Origin: Anaerofustis butyriciformans
GTDB taxonomy: Bacteria; Bacillota; Clostridia; Eubacteriales; Anaerofustaceae
Assembly (NCBI RefSeq): GCF_036289385.1
Contig: NZ_JAYFFH010000001.1
Location: 633,739-697,738, forward strand
DNA: 64,000 nt
Direction of reading: 5' to 3'
Positions 1 through 8,201 of the stretch are shown in pieces; position 1 is the first letter of the stretch; every line of letters starts with the position of its first letter. The notes under the pieces are model-generated. The model was not told the origin of the DNA and made no database searches. It worked only from the letters and a program-made list of their open reading frames with translations. The position numbers and the translations under genes were made by a program.

Positions 1-15
1 TTTTCATCTTTTCAC

Positions 16-741
16 CTACTTACAAAAAACATGATTTCCTATTGTTCTGATAATAGGTCTTGTTCTTATCCACTCATTTGTTGCTGTTTTAGGATTATAA
101 TAATATAAAGCTCCTCCGGAAGGATCCCAGCCATTCATTGCATCCTTTACAGCATTTATACAAGAAGTGCTTGGAGTTAAATTAACTTGTCCATCTGCAA
201 CGGCATCAAATGCACCGTTTTGATAAACAACACCACTTACTGTATTAGGAAATGATGAAGATTTTACCCTATTTAAAATTACGGCAGCAACAGCAACCTG
301 CCCTTCGTAAGGTTCTCCCCTTGCCTCTCCGTTTACGGCTCTTGCTATTAAATTTATTTCACTACTGCTTAAATTGTAATAAGAAGATGAAGAACTTGAA
401 GACAATAAATTGTAAAGTCCCATTTTTTCCAAAGTTCTTTTTCCTGCTTTGCCATCAACGGTTAAGCCATTTTTACTTTGAAAATATTTAACTGCCTTTT
501 CCGTTTGTGAACCAAATTTTCCGTCTACCGCTCCATCATAATAGCCCCATCTTTTTAGTTTTTGCTGTACAGGAGTAACTTGAGAAGATGGAGAACCATA
601 ATAAACATAATTTCCAGCATAAATATTTACAAAATAAACACCTATAGTCATTAATATACAAATCAATATAATAAAAATCATTGTTTTATTTTTCATTGTC
701 TTATTCTTTCTTGTCTTTTTCTTCATCGTTTTACTTTTCAT
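16..741 (-). CDS. sleB: Spore cortex-lytic hydrolase, SleB/CwlJ family, with N-terminal peptidoglycan-binding domain
   Basis: The protein has a lysine-rich N-terminus, one membrane segment or signal anchor (FIILICILMTIGVYF), a peptidoglycan-binding_1 repeat (VQQKLKRWGYYDGAVDGKFG...), a serine-rich linker and a C-terminal Hydrolase_2 domain (INLIARAVNGEARGEPYEGQVAVAAVILNR). In spore formers this family degrades cortex muramic-lactam peptidoglycan during germination. I chose the ATG at 741 rather than the upstream in-frame ATGs at 759 and 792, because an AAGGTG site sits just before it and overlaps the stop of the upstream lipoprotein gene 8 bp away. That spacing means the two genes are translated as one operon. 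The family's usual partner YpeB is not seen in the window. The gene could alternatively be a vegetative paralogue. Confidence 0.85.
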   Translation of the reverse strand: MKSKTMKKKTRKNKTMKNKTMIFIILICILMTIGVYFVNIYAGNYVYYGSPSSQVTPVQQKLKRWGYYDGAVDGKFGSQTEKAVKYFQSKNGLTVDGKAGKRTLEKMGLYNLLSSSSSSSYYNLSSSEINLIARAVNGEARGEPYEGQVAVAAVILNRVKSSSFPNTVSGVVYQNGAFDAVADGQVNLTPSTSCINAVKDAMNGWDPSGGALYYYNPKTATNEWIRTRPIIRTIGNHVFCK

Positions 742-748
742 TTTCACC

Positions 749-1315
749 TTACTCCGCATAGTTTTGTAATATATTATACATCTCATCTTCACTTTGAACT
801 ACAATACCTTTTTTTATTTCTTCAACTGCAGTACTGTCTAATAATTCAATAGGAGTTTGAGTTTGTTCTACAATACTTTTATTCCCATCATCATCAAAAG
901 AATACACTACAATATACCCTTCTGGAGTATCTTCATTAACAGTAATTAAATAATATCCTTTAGGATAGGAATCTATATTTTTTGATAATACAATTGAATC
1001 AGCATTAAAACTTTCAACCGTCCAATCTTTATATTTTTCTAAAAACTGGCTTTTATTTAAACCTACATTTCCAGCTTCTACATTTACTGTTTCTGTTTTT
1101 TTGATACCAACTTTAGTATAATAACGCTTAAATGTTACACTTGTTGTTGTAGTAGTTATAACATTTTCTTCATTATTTTCCAAGCTCCCTTTTACTTGAT
1201 TTCCATCAGATTTTGTTATTTCCATACCCGCAAAAGAGCAGGCAGAAAAAATAGTGAATGATATTAAAAATAAAAATCCTATTAACATAATTTTATGTTT
1301 ACTTAATTTTTCCAT
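749..1315 (-). CDS. Lipoprotein with BofC C-terminal-like domain
   Basis: A lipoprotein signal peptide is clear: basic start, hydrophobic core, then a lipobox ending SFTIFSAC at about residue 26. The mature part begins with a TTTTTSVTFKRYYTKVG strand followed by an LNKSQFLEKYKDWTVESF segment and a YYLITVNEDTPEGYIVVY segment. This order resembles the C-terminal domain of BofC, the intercompartmental inhibitor of SpoIVB signalling in sporulation, and related clostridial proteins. Assignment rests on pattern memory only. The gene sits 8 bp upstream of the sleB-type gene and shares its transcript. A role in sporulation or germination is inferred from that pairing. Confidence 0.55.
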   Translation of the reverse strand: MEKLSKHKIMLIGFLFLISFTIFSACSFAGMEITKSDGNQVKGSLENNEENVITTTTTSVTFKRYYTKVGIKKTETVNVEAGNVGLNKSQFLEKYKDWTVESFNADSIVLSKNIDSYPKGYYLITVNEDTPEGYIVVYSFDDDGNKSIVEQTQTPIELLDSTAVEEIKKGIVVQSEDEMYNILQNYAE

Positions 1316-1384
1316 AACAACCTCTTATCAGATATATTTGTTATTTCATATTTTAGCCATATACGGAAATTTTATACATAAAAA

Positions 1385-1408
1385 AAACAAACTACATAAA
1401 GTTTGTTT
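1385..1408 (-). terminator. Possible terminator or attenuator hairpin
   Basis: A 9-bp inverted repeat (AAACAAACT / AGTTTGTTT) is followed on the minus strand by a run of T. It lies between the yebC terminator and the lipoprotein gene, so it is either a second yebC terminator or an attenuator in the lipoprotein leader. Confidence 0.35.
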
Positions 1409-1526
1409 AATATCTTAATAGATAATATATTTTCAATATAAATTAATTTATAACATTATAAATTATGCTCAGATAATTTATAATTCATATATGATACAAA
1501 ATTTTGTTTAATTCTATTAAATAAAA

Positions 1527-1558
1527 AAAGCCTTATAAGAAAAATCTTTTAAGGCTTT
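1527..1558 (-). terminator. Rho-independent terminator of yebC
   Basis: A near-perfect 14-bp stem built on AAAGCCTT / AAGGCTTT is followed on the minus strand by TTTTTT, directly after the yebC stop. Confidence 0.8.
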
Positions 1559-1567
1559 ATAAAATTA

Positions 1568-2308
1568 TTATTCATAATCATCAGGAAGTTCTGCATTATG
1601 ATATACATCTTGTACATCATCATTATCATCGAACATTTCAAGCATTTTTTCAAATTTCTTAATTTGTTCTTCATCTTCCAACTTTGTATAATTTTTAGGA
1701 ACCATAGCAACTTCAGCAGATAATGTTTTTATATTATTTTCTTCTAAAGCATCACATACTTTTGAAAAAGTTTCAGGTTGTGTTGTAATTTCAAAACCAT
1801 CATCACTTACATCAAAATCTTCTGCACCACTATCAAGTGCAATCATCATAAGTTCTTCTTCATCAACACTTCCGTCATTATCTACAAGAATTGTTCCTTT
1901 TTTATCAAACATAAAAGATACGCATCCTGTTGTTCCTAAATTACCACCATTTTTATCAAAGTAATATCTTACATCTCCGGCAGTTCTGTTTTTATTGTCT
2001 GTTAAAGCTTCAACAATAACTGCAACCCCACCGATTCCATATCCTTCATATGTGATTTGTTCGTATACGCTGTTACCAAGTTCCCCAGCACCTTTTTTGA
2101 TAGCTCTTTCAATGTTATCATTTGGCATGTTATTTGATTTTGCTTTTGCAATTGCATCTTTTAATTTAGCATTTAGATCAGGGTCTGAACCACCTTCTCT
2201 TGCTGCAACAGCAATAAGTTTTGCCATTTTTGTATATATTTTACCTTTTTGAGCGTCTGTTTTCGCTTTTTTATGTTTAATTGTTGACCATTTAGAATGT
2301 CCTGACAT
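1568..2308 (-). CDS. yebC: YebC/PmpR family translation or transcription factor
   Basis: The start MSGHSKWSTIKHKKAKTDAQ, the following AREGGSDPDLN and the NMPNDNIERAIKKG motif are diagnostic of YebC/TACO1 proteins, and 246 residues is the usual length. Members either bind promoters or relieve ribosome pausing at proline-rich stretches, and which applies here cannot be told. A GGAGGGG site precedes the ATG. It is monocistronic, with its own terminator downstream. Confidence 0.95.
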   Translation of the reverse strand: MSGHSKWSTIKHKKAKTDAQKGKIYTKMAKLIAVAAREGGSDPDLNAKLKDAIAKAKSNNMPNDNIERAIKKGAGELGNSVYEQITYEGYGIGGVAVIVEALTDNKNRTAGDVRYYFDKNGGNLGTTGCVSFMFDKKGTILVDNDGSVDEEELMMIALDSGAEDFDVSDDGFEITTQPETFSKVCDALEENNIKTLSAEVAMVPKNYTKLEDEEQIKKFEKMLEMFDDNDDVQDVYHNAELPDDYE

Positions 2309-2391
2309 ATTACCCCTCCATAAATTTTCTGCATTATATTATATCATAAAGCACACTATTATTCAATGTTTTGTAAAATATATGCTATAAA

Positions 2392-2424
2392 AAAGAAAGA
2401 ATAAGCTGAGCTTATTCCTTCTTT
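2392..2424 (-). terminator. Terminator of the two-component operon
   Basis: A 15-bp stem with one mismatch (…GAATAAGC / GCTTATTC…) and a 3-base loop overlaps the last codons of the kinase gene. Confidence 0.7.
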
Positions 2425-3860
2425 TCTTTATTCTTATTACCTTCTATTTTTAATTCAAACCAGAAAGTACTTCCTTTTCCTACCTGACTTCTAACACCAA
2501 ATTTTGCACCATGTCTTAACAGAATTGTTTTTACAATCGATAGTCCAAGTCCCGTTCCAACAACAGAACGTTTATGGGTTTTATCTATTTTATAATATCT
2601 TTCCCATATATTTGGCAGTTTTTCTTCCGGTATACCTTCCCCTGTATCTGTAACTTCAAATTTTACAGTATTTGAATTAACAATCTGATTAACTTTTATA
2701 ACTTTATCTTCACCTGTATAATTTATTGCATTTGTAAGTAAATTATAAATTACCTGTGAAATTTGAAGCTCATCAGCATTAATATATACATGCTTATCAT
2801 AATTAAAGGTTATATTATAGTCAGTGAAAGTAGATAATCGTAATATAATATTTTTTACTTCCAATGTTAAATCAAAAGTCGTTTTATTTAACTCAACCGC
2901 ACCTGACTCATATTTAGCCATATCCAATGTATCATTTACAAGATTGCTTAAACGTTTTGCCTCATCAATAATAGTTTGAATATCTTCTGCTTTTGTCTTA
3001 TCAGGATAATCTCTAATCATTTCACTATAACCGATAATCATAGTAAGCGGTGTTCGTAGATCATGAGATACATTAGCGATAAGTTCTCTTCTGTATTCTT
3101 CATTTTTATCTATTTCAGAAGCAGCGTAATTAAGTGTACTTACAAGTTCGTTAATCTCCTTAAATCCACCATCAAATTCTTCTGCTTTATAATTTCCTTT
3201 TGCAAGCTCTCTCGCTTTTCCAGTTATTTTTTCTATAGGAGACGAGATTCTTTTTGAAATCCAAAAAGCTAAAACGCCCGCAAATAATATAAGCCCTATT
3301 GTTATCCAAAAAAGTTGAGCTCTTAACGTTGAAACAGTTGCATTAATAGGTGAAATTGTCGCATCAAGAAGCATTACATAAAAAGTATCCCCAACATTTA
3401 CTATTTTTGTATAAACTATACTTTCAGGTTTTGAAAAAATAATATTACCAAATCTAAATTCTTTTTCTTCTCTTGATAACATAGATTTTTCCAAAAATTC
3501 TCCATTATTATCTATTGCTTTCGAAACATAGTATCCTATACCTTGTGGAGATAATGTATGTATAGTACATTTTGATGAAGTTTTTATAGAAAAAGCTTCA
3601 TTACCGTAACTATCTAAAATCAAAACACAAAAATCTTTCGATAATGCAATTTCTTCAATATATTGCTCATTGAAATTTTGAGAAATCTTTGAAGCTGCTT
3701 CCTTTATTTCTTTTGTTTTTATATGTTTATAAGTAGCATCTAAAAAAACAATTTGAAAAAACCATAAAAAAATCAACACTACTGCAACAAATATGGCGAA
3801 ATATTTAAACATACGCCACTTAAGGCTTAAATCAGTCTTCTTTTTCAAATCTGTATCCAA
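2412..3860 (-). CDS. Membrane sensor histidine kinase (HAMP, HisKA, HATPase_c)
   Basis: Two membrane segments (about residues 17-40 and 183-203) flank a 140-residue extracytoplasmic sensor region. HAMP (SKRISSPIEKITGKARELAKG), HisKA with the phospho-accepting His266 in NVSHDLRTPLT, and a HATPase domain ending in VVGTGLGLSIVK and GKGSTFWFEL follow. It is translated from within the end of the response regulator gene (28-bp overlap). The pair lies directly downstream of htrA in the same direction. The arrangement recalls the CssRS secretion-stress system that controls htrA in Bacillus, but the sensor domain itself gives no ligand. Confidence 0.9.
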   Translation of the reverse strand: MDTDLKKKTDLSLKWRMFKYFAIFVAVVLIFLWFFQIVFLDATYKHIKTKEIKEAASKISQNFNEQYIEEIALSKDFCVLILDSYGNEAFSIKTSSKCTIHTLSPQGIGYYVSKAIDNNGEFLEKSMLSREEKEFRFGNIIFSKPESIVYTKIVNVGDTFYVMLLDATISPINATVSTLRAQLFWITIGLILFAGVLAFWISKRISSPIEKITGKARELAKGNYKAEEFDGGFKEINELVSTLNYAASEIDKNEEYRRELIANVSHDLRTPLTMIIGYSEMIRDYPDKTKAEDIQTIIDEAKRLSNLVNDTLDMAKYESGAVELNKTTFDLTLEVKNIILRLSTFTDYNITFNYDKHVYINADELQISQVIYNLLTNAINYTGEDKVIKVNQIVNSNTVKFEVTDTGEGIPEEKLPNIWERYYKIDKTHKRSVVGTGLGLSIVKTILLRHGAKFGVRSQVGKGSTFWFELKIEGNKNKEKKE

Positions 3861-4512
3861 CTCCTCTTAAAGTAACAATTTTATTAGAATAAGGTCCTAA
3901 ATTTTTTCTAAGGAGTTTTATATGAGTATCCAGTGTTCTGTCATCTCCATAATAGTCATATCCCCAAACTGTAGAAATAATCTTTTCTCTGGAAAGTGCA
4001 ATTCCCCTGTTTTCAACGAGGAATGTAAGTAAGTCATATTCTTTAGGAGTTAAATTTACAACTTCACCTTCAACTTTAACAATTCTTGCTGCTAAATCTA
4101 TACTTATGCCATCTATGTTAATTATGTCATTTTCTTCTTTATCTTTATGAGGTTTAGTTCTTTTTAATATTGCTTCAATCCTCATCATTAGCTCTTTAGG
4201 AGAAAAAGGTTTTACAACATAATCATCAGCTCCTACTTCAAAGCCATGAATTCTGTCATACTCTTCCCCTCTCGCAGAAAGCATAATAACCGGTGTATCT
4301 TTAACTTTTCTTATTTCTCTCACAGCCGAAAAACCATCAAGTTCCGGCATCATTATATCCATTACAATAATATCAAAATCTTCATTTTTACATATCTCAA
4401 TGGCTTTCATACCATCATTAACTTCTACTGTATCATAACCTTCAAAAGTAGCATATTTATTTATAAGTTCTGCTATTTTAGGTTCATCATCAACAATTAA
4501 TATCCTTGGCAT
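3832..4512 (-). CDS. OmpR/PhoB-family response regulator
   Basis: The receiver domain has the acidic pocket (VDDEP), phospho-acceptor Asp52 in IIVMDIMMPELDG, the switch Ser in VIMLSAR and Lys in DDYVVKPFSP. A C-terminal winged helix follows (NLTPKEYDLLTFLVENRG ... TVWGYDYYGDDRTLDTHI). At 226 residues it is standard size. A GGGAGG site precedes the ATG, and a TATAAT-like box lies about 25 bp upstream. Its partner kinase overlaps its 3' end. The dyad upstream of htrA (5986-6014) is a candidate binding site. Confidence 0.95.
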   Translation of the reverse strand: MPRILIVDDEPKIAELINKYATFEGYDTVEVNDGMKAIEICKNEDFDIIVMDIMMPELDGFSAVREIRKVKDTPVIMLSARGEEYDRIHGFEVGADDYVVKPFSPKELMMRIEAILKRTKPHKDKEENDIINIDGISIDLAARIVKVEGEVVNLTPKEYDLLTFLVENRGIALSREKIISTVWGYDYYGDDRTLDTHIKLLRKNLGPYSNKIVTLRGVGYRFEKED

Positions 4513-4564
4513 AATATCCTCCCATAATTTTAAATATATTATATCACATTATTTTCCTTATATA

Positions 4565-4600
4565 CTAATATTACCGATGCAAATGCATCGGTAATATTAG
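4565..4600. repeat. Perfect 17-bp inverted repeat
   Basis: A perfect 17-bp inverted repeat (arm CTAATATTACCGATGCA) has a 2-base centre. It lies between htrA and the response-regulator gene without a clean T-run, so it is either the htrA terminator region or a regulatory hairpin. Confidence 0.6.
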
Positions 4601-4626
4601 ATTACATATTTTTAAAAGAGGGAATT

Positions 4627-4664
4627 ATTCGTTTAAAACGAATATCCATAAGCATATTGCTTAT
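4627..4664. repeat. Two further adjacent palindromes
   Basis: ATTCGTTT-A-AAACGAAT (4627-4643) and ATAAGCA-TAT-TGCTTAT (4648-4664) follow the 17-bp inverted repeat. With it they make three symmetric elements within 100 bp of non-coding DNA. Confidence 0.55.
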
Positions 4665-4728
4665 ACAAAAATGTTAACAAAGTTATGTGTAAAATATGTG
4701 AATTCATCTTGAAATATTCATGTATTTG

Positions 4729-5955
4729 TTAATTAGTTTTTTCTGTTAACTTATACTCTACACTTCCCTGATTAATACCGTTTGAAACGGTTACTTTTAT
4801 TGTATCCCCAACTTCTAATTTATTAATTACTGCCTTAAAATCACTTGCACTTTCAACTTTTGTATCATTTACCGCTGTTATAATATATCCAGATTTTAAT
4901 CCTGCTTTTTCGGCATTTGAACCTTCCTCTACACTGTAAATATATACTCCAAGTTCATTTACCCCATATTGCATTGCAGTTTGTTTGTCTAAAATATCTA
5001 TTAGAGTAAGACCACTTGTAACTCTGCCTTTAACATAACCATAATCCATTATCTGTTCTATAACTTCTTTTGCAGTATCTATTGGAATTGCAAAGCCAAG
5101 CCCCTCAACATTTTCACCTGAAGCTTTTGCATTTACAACACCTACAAGAAGTCCGTTTTTATCAAATAAACCACCACCTGAATTTCCGGCATTTATTGAT
5201 GCGTTTGTTTGAATTAAACTCATTGTTTCATTTTCAATAGTAACTTCTCTATTTAAAGCAGAAACAATACCATTTGTTACGGTTCCTGAAAGTTCACCCA
5301 AAGGATTACCTATTGCAACAACTTCATCCCCAACTTCAAGAGAGCTTGATTTACCAAGAGTCGCATTTTTTAATCCTGTTGCTTCTATTTTTAAAACGGC
5401 AATGTCTGTTTGCTCATCCCTACCAACAAGTTTAGCTGTATAAGATTTACTGTCTGCAGTTGTAACAGTAATTTTGCTTGCACCTTCTACTACATGATTG
5501 TTTGTTGCAATATACCCATCACTGGTTATAATAACACCACTTCCAGCAGAAGTTGTAGTAGCACTTTCTCCAAAACTGTATCTATTTGCTTCTGATTCAC
5601 TTTGGCATTCAATTGAAACAACTGAACTTTGAACAGCTTTTACAACAGTAGAAACATTCATTTCTGTACTGTCACCACTCGATGTTGAAGCTACGGGAAT
5701 TTCTGTTGAGGTAACACCATCAGCTTTATTTGTAGCCAAGTATTTATTTGCAACAACACCTCCCACAAAACCTAAACATGTTGAAGTAGTCATCATTGCA
5801 ACAACAATCAAAGCAAAAGCAGCATTTCTTCTCTTTTTATTGCTTTTATGTTCCTTTTTTAAATTCTTTTTTTCCTTAACATCGTCATTTATTAAAGAAT
5901 CAAATTTATTATCAACTTCATTATCTGTCATCATATCATTAATTTTGTCGTCCAT
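4729..5955 (-). CDS. htrA: HtrA/DegP-family membrane-anchored serine protease with C-terminal PDZ domain
   Basis: A charged cytoplasmic tail of about 42 residues is followed by one membrane segment (about 45-66), then a trypsin-like domain with the triad His154 (ATNNHVV), Asp184 (TDIAVLKI) and Ser259 (INAGNSGGGLF). A single PDZ domain covers roughly the last 95 residues (GVYIYSVEEGSNAEKAGLKSG). This is the normal Firmicute HtrA/HtrB plan for degrading misfolded exported proteins at the outer face of the membrane. The GGAGG site is strong. The downstream two-component pair suggests envelope-stress control. Confidence 0.95.
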   Translation of the reverse strand: MDDKINDMMTDNEVDNKFDSLINDDVKEKKNLKKEHKSNKKRRNAAFALIVVAMMTTSTCLGFVGGVVANKYLATNKADGVTSTEIPVASTSSGDSTEMNVSTVVKAVQSSVVSIECQSESEANRYSFGESATTTSAGSGVIITSDGYIATNNHVVEGASKITVTTADSKSYTAKLVGRDEQTDIAVLKIEATGLKNATLGKSSSLEVGDEVVAIGNPLGELSGTVTNGIVSALNREVTIENETMSLIQTNASINAGNSGGGLFDKNGLLVGVVNAKASGENVEGLGFAIPIDTAKEVIEQIMDYGYVKGRVTSGLTLIDILDKQTAMQYGVNELGVYIYSVEEGSNAEKAGLKSGYIITAVNDTKVESASDFKAVINKLEVGDTIKVTVSNGINQGSVEYKLTEKTN

Positions 5956-5985
5956 AATATTTGACCTCCTTTTTGAACTGTCTAT

Positions 5986-6014
5986 ATTATATTTTCCTAA
6001 TGTGAAAATATAAT
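5986..6014. promoter_or_regulatory. 11-bp perfect dyad upstream of htrA (candidate operator)
   Basis: ATTATATTTTC and GAAAATATAAT form a perfect inverted repeat with a 7-bp spacer, 31 bp upstream of the htrA start. A TATAAT hexamer lies within each arm. The position fits an operator or activator site for the neighbouring response regulator. Confidence 0.5.
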
Positions 6015-6126
6015 GATACGATAATGAAGCTATATAAAACCTTTGATAACTTGTAATTGAAATATTGTTTATAAAAAAAGATACATATTTTCACATGTAT
6101 TTCACATAAAAATAATTATAAAAAAA

Positions 6127-6525
6127 TTATTCATGTTTTTCTTTTTCTAAACAATCACTACATACTCCTTTAAAAACCAAATTATAATTTACTACTTTAT
6201 ATTTACTTTGTTCTTCGACTTCCTTATTAATATTTTTATTAAATGAAATATTTACATTGGAAATTTTATTACATTTTGTACATATAATATGTTGATGTCC
6301 GTTTGTTATATAATCATACACATCAGAACTATCCAATATTTTTATTTTATTTATATGCCCTGCACTTGCAAGATTATTTAACACTCTAAATACCGTTGCT
6401 CTACTTATTGTTGAATATTTCGTATGTAATGTTTCATAAACTTCTTTTGCCGTAGGATGCCCATTTATATCTTTTAGTGTATTAAAAATAATTTTCTTTT
6501 GAATTGTATTTCTGGTATTTTCCAT
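6127..6525 (-). CDS. Fur-family metalloregulator, PerR-like
   Basis: The 132-residue protein has the Fur winged helix (NGHPTAKEVYETLHTKYSTISRATVFRVLNNLA), the metal-site segment (NGHQHIICTKC) and two CxxC pairs (CTKC and CSDC) that hold structural zinc. The balance of features favours PerR (peroxide sensing with Fe/Mn) over Fur or Zur, but the family cannot be split safely by eye. A GGGGG site precedes the ATG. A PerR-box-like sequence lies about 27 bp upstream, consistent with autoregulation. Confidence 0.85.
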   Translation of the reverse strand: MENTRNTIQKKIIFNTLKDINGHPTAKEVYETLHTKYSTISRATVFRVLNNLASAGHINKIKILDSSDVYDYITNGHQHIICTKCNKISNVNISFNKNINKEVEEQSKYKVVNYNLVFKGVCSDCLEKEKHE

Positions 6526-6551
6526 ATATCCCCCTAAATACTAAATATTAA

Positions 6552-6566
6552 TTATTATAATATTAA
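6552..6566 (-). promoter_or_regulatory. PerR-box-like site
   Basis: TTATTATAATATTAA matches the TTATAATnATTATAA PerR consensus at 11 of 14 defined bases. The AT-rich context makes a chance match possible. Confidence 0.35.
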
Positions 6567-6626
6567 ACAAAATTTTATGCAAACATTTGATTTTTTATTT
6601 TTTTACAGAATTTATCCTTTTTTTCT

Positions 6627-6655
6627 TTGATTTTTAAACATGACTATGTTATATT
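6627..6655 (+). promoter_or_regulatory. Promoter of the Rrf2 regulator gene
   Basis: TTGATT, a 17-bp spacer and TATATT lie 36 bp before the Rrf2 start. Confidence 0.6.
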
Positions 6656-6690
6656 ATAAAAAGCTTATTTTATTATAAAGAGGTATTTAT

Positions 6691-7122
6691 ATGAAGATTT
6701 CTACAAAAGGAAGATATGCACTCAGACTTATGATAGATTTAGCAAAAAATTACGATGGTAAATACATCACATTAAAAGAAGTTTCAAAAAGACAAGAAAT
6801 TTCAATCAAATATTTAGAACAAATTACAACTCAACTTTGCAGGGCAGAATACTTAATTAGTGTAAGAGGACCTAAAGGAGGATATAAACTTTCAAAAGAA
6901 CCTAAAAATTATACCGTAGGTGATATTTTAAGAGTTACTGAAGGAAGTCTCGCCCCTATTGCATGCCTTGAAGATGAAAAAAACAGCTGTACAAGATGTG
7001 ATGCCTGTGCAACTTTAGAGTTTTGGAAAGGCTTATATAAAGTAATTGAAGATTACGTAAACAGCGTTACATTAGAAGATTTAATAAAAAATAGCGATGA
7101 AAATTTAAACTATAGTATTTAA
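6691..7122 (+). CDS. Rrf2-family transcriptional regulator with Fe-S-type cysteine cluster
   Basis: MKISTKGRYALRLMIDLA and the recognition region EISIKYLEQITTQL are typical of Rrf2 winged-helix proteins. Three to four cysteines in ACLEDEKNSCTRCDAC at about residues 91-107 correspond to the IscR-type [2Fe-2S] ligand region, so a redox or cluster-sensing role is likely. No isc/suf genes follow. Instead cysK lies next in the same direction behind its own promoter, which points to control of cysteine supply. CymR, the Bacillus cysteine regulator of the same family, lacks this cysteine cluster. Confidence 0.9.
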   Translation: MKISTKGRYALRLMIDLAKNYDGKYITLKEVSKRQEISIKYLEQITTQLCRAEYLISVRGPKGGYKLSKEPKNYTVGDILRVTEGSLAPIACLEDEKNSCTRCDACATLEFWKGLYKVIEDYVNSVTLEDLIKNSDENLNYSI

Positions 7123-7148
7123 AAGCAGATTTTTCTGCTTTTTTTTAT
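7121..7148 (+). terminator. Rho-independent terminator of the Rrf2 gene
   Basis: An AAAAGCAGA / TCTGCTTTT stem is followed by a T-run, starting at the stop codon. Confidence 0.8.
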
Positions 7149-7155
7149 TTTTCAC

Positions 7156-7184
7156 TTGACTTTTTATTTAATATTATATATATT
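7156..7184 (+). promoter_or_regulatory. cysK promoter
   Basis: TTGACT, a 17-bp spacer and TATATT lie 58 bp before the cysK ATG. Confidence 0.7.
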
Positions 7185-7212
7185 TATTTCATAGTATTCA
7201 TATAGGAAATAA
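7184..7212 (+). promoter_or_regulatory. Candidate operator between cysK promoter and start
   Basis: TTATTTC and GAAATAA form an inverted repeat with a 15-bp spacer, beginning at the last base of the -10 box. This is a suitable place for a repressor such as the adjacent Rrf2 protein. Confidence 0.4.
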
Positions 7213-7241
7213 GAAAAATAATTTATTTTATGGAGGATAAA

Positions 7242-8171
7242 ATGAAAGTATATAAAAATATAACACAACTTGTTGGAAAAACACCAATAATGGAACTTGT
7301 AAACTATGAAAAAGAAAACAATTTGCAAGCAAATATTCTTGCCAAAATAGAATTTTTCAATCCTGCAGGAAGCGTTAAAGATAGAATTGCAAAAGCAATG
7401 ATTGAAAATGCAGAAAAAGAAGGATTATTAAAAGAAGGAAGCACAATAATTGAACCAACAAGCGGAAATACTGGTATTGGACTTGCAAGTATAGCAGCTG
7501 CAAAAGGATATAAAGCAATTTTAACAATGCCGGAAACAATGAGCATTGAAAGAAGAAAACTTTTAAAAGCATATGGAGCAGAAATTGTACTTACAGACGG
7601 CAGTAAAGGGATGAAAGGTGCAATAGAAAAAGCAGAAGAACTACAAAAAGAAATAAAAGATAGTTTTATTCCAAGCCAATTTGAAAATATGGAAAATCCT
7701 AAAATGCACTACAATACAACAGGTCCTGAAATTTATGAAGATACTGAAGGAAAAATAGATTACTTTGTTGCAGGTGTAGGCACAGGAGGAACTTTAAGCG
7801 GGGTTGGTAAATATTTAAAAGAAAAAAATCCAAATATTAAAATTGTTGCAGTTGAACCTAAATCATCACCTGTATTAACAGAAGGTAGAGCAGGTGCACA
7901 TAAAATACAAGGCATAGGTGCAAATTTCGTTCCAAATACTCTTGATAAAAATATTTATGATGAAATAATAACCATTGAAAATGATGAAGCTTTTGAAAGC
8001 GCAAGAAAAATTGCCAAAAGTGATGGAATTCTTGTTGGGATTTCTTCAGGTGCAGCAATTAAAGCAGCAACAATCATCGCAAATAGAGAAGAAAATAAAG
8101 GTAAAACTATTGTTGCATTACTTCCTGATACAGGAGAAAGATATCTTTCAACAGAATTATTTGAAGAATAA
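7242..8171 (+). CDS. cysK: Cysteine synthase A (O-acetylserine sulfhydrylase)
   Basis: PLP-dependent enzyme making cysteine from O-acetylserine and sulfide. The PLP lysine is Lys46 in NPAGSVKDRIA, the phosphate loop is PTSGNTG, and the glycine-rich loop GVGTGGTLSGVGKYL and C-terminal VGISSGAA are present. The ATG at 7242 is preferred over the in-frame ATG at 7230, because the GGAGG site lies between them. It has its own promoter with a dyad after it. The window holds no serine acetyltransferase. Confidence 0.95.
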   Translation: MKVYKNITQLVGKTPIMELVNYEKENNLQANILAKIEFFNPAGSVKDRIAKAMIENAEKEGLLKEGSTIIEPTSGNTGIGLASIAAAKGYKAILTMPETMSIERRKLLKAYGAEIVLTDGSKGMKGAIEKAEELQKEIKDSFIPSQFENMENPKMHYNTTGPEIYEDTEGKIDYFVAGVGTGGTLSGVGKYLKEKNPNIKIVAVEPKSSPVLTEGRAGAHKIQGIGANFVPNTLDKNIYDEIITIENDEAFESARKIAKSDGILVGISSGAAIKAATIIANREENKGKTIVALLPDTGERYLSTELFEE

Positions 8172-8175
8172 AACA

Positions 8176-8201
8176 AAAGATGTAGCTTATGCTACATCTT
8201 T
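8176..8201. terminator. Bidirectional terminator between cysK and the GNAT fusion gene
   Basis: An 11-bp perfect stem AAAGATGTAGC / GCTACATCTTT with a TTAT loop carries T-runs on both strands. Confidence 0.85.

Noticed and set aside
252..491. Plus-strand open frame inside the sleB gene
   Set aside because: Composed of Leu/Gln runs from the opposite strand of a well-supported gene, with no ribosome-binding site.
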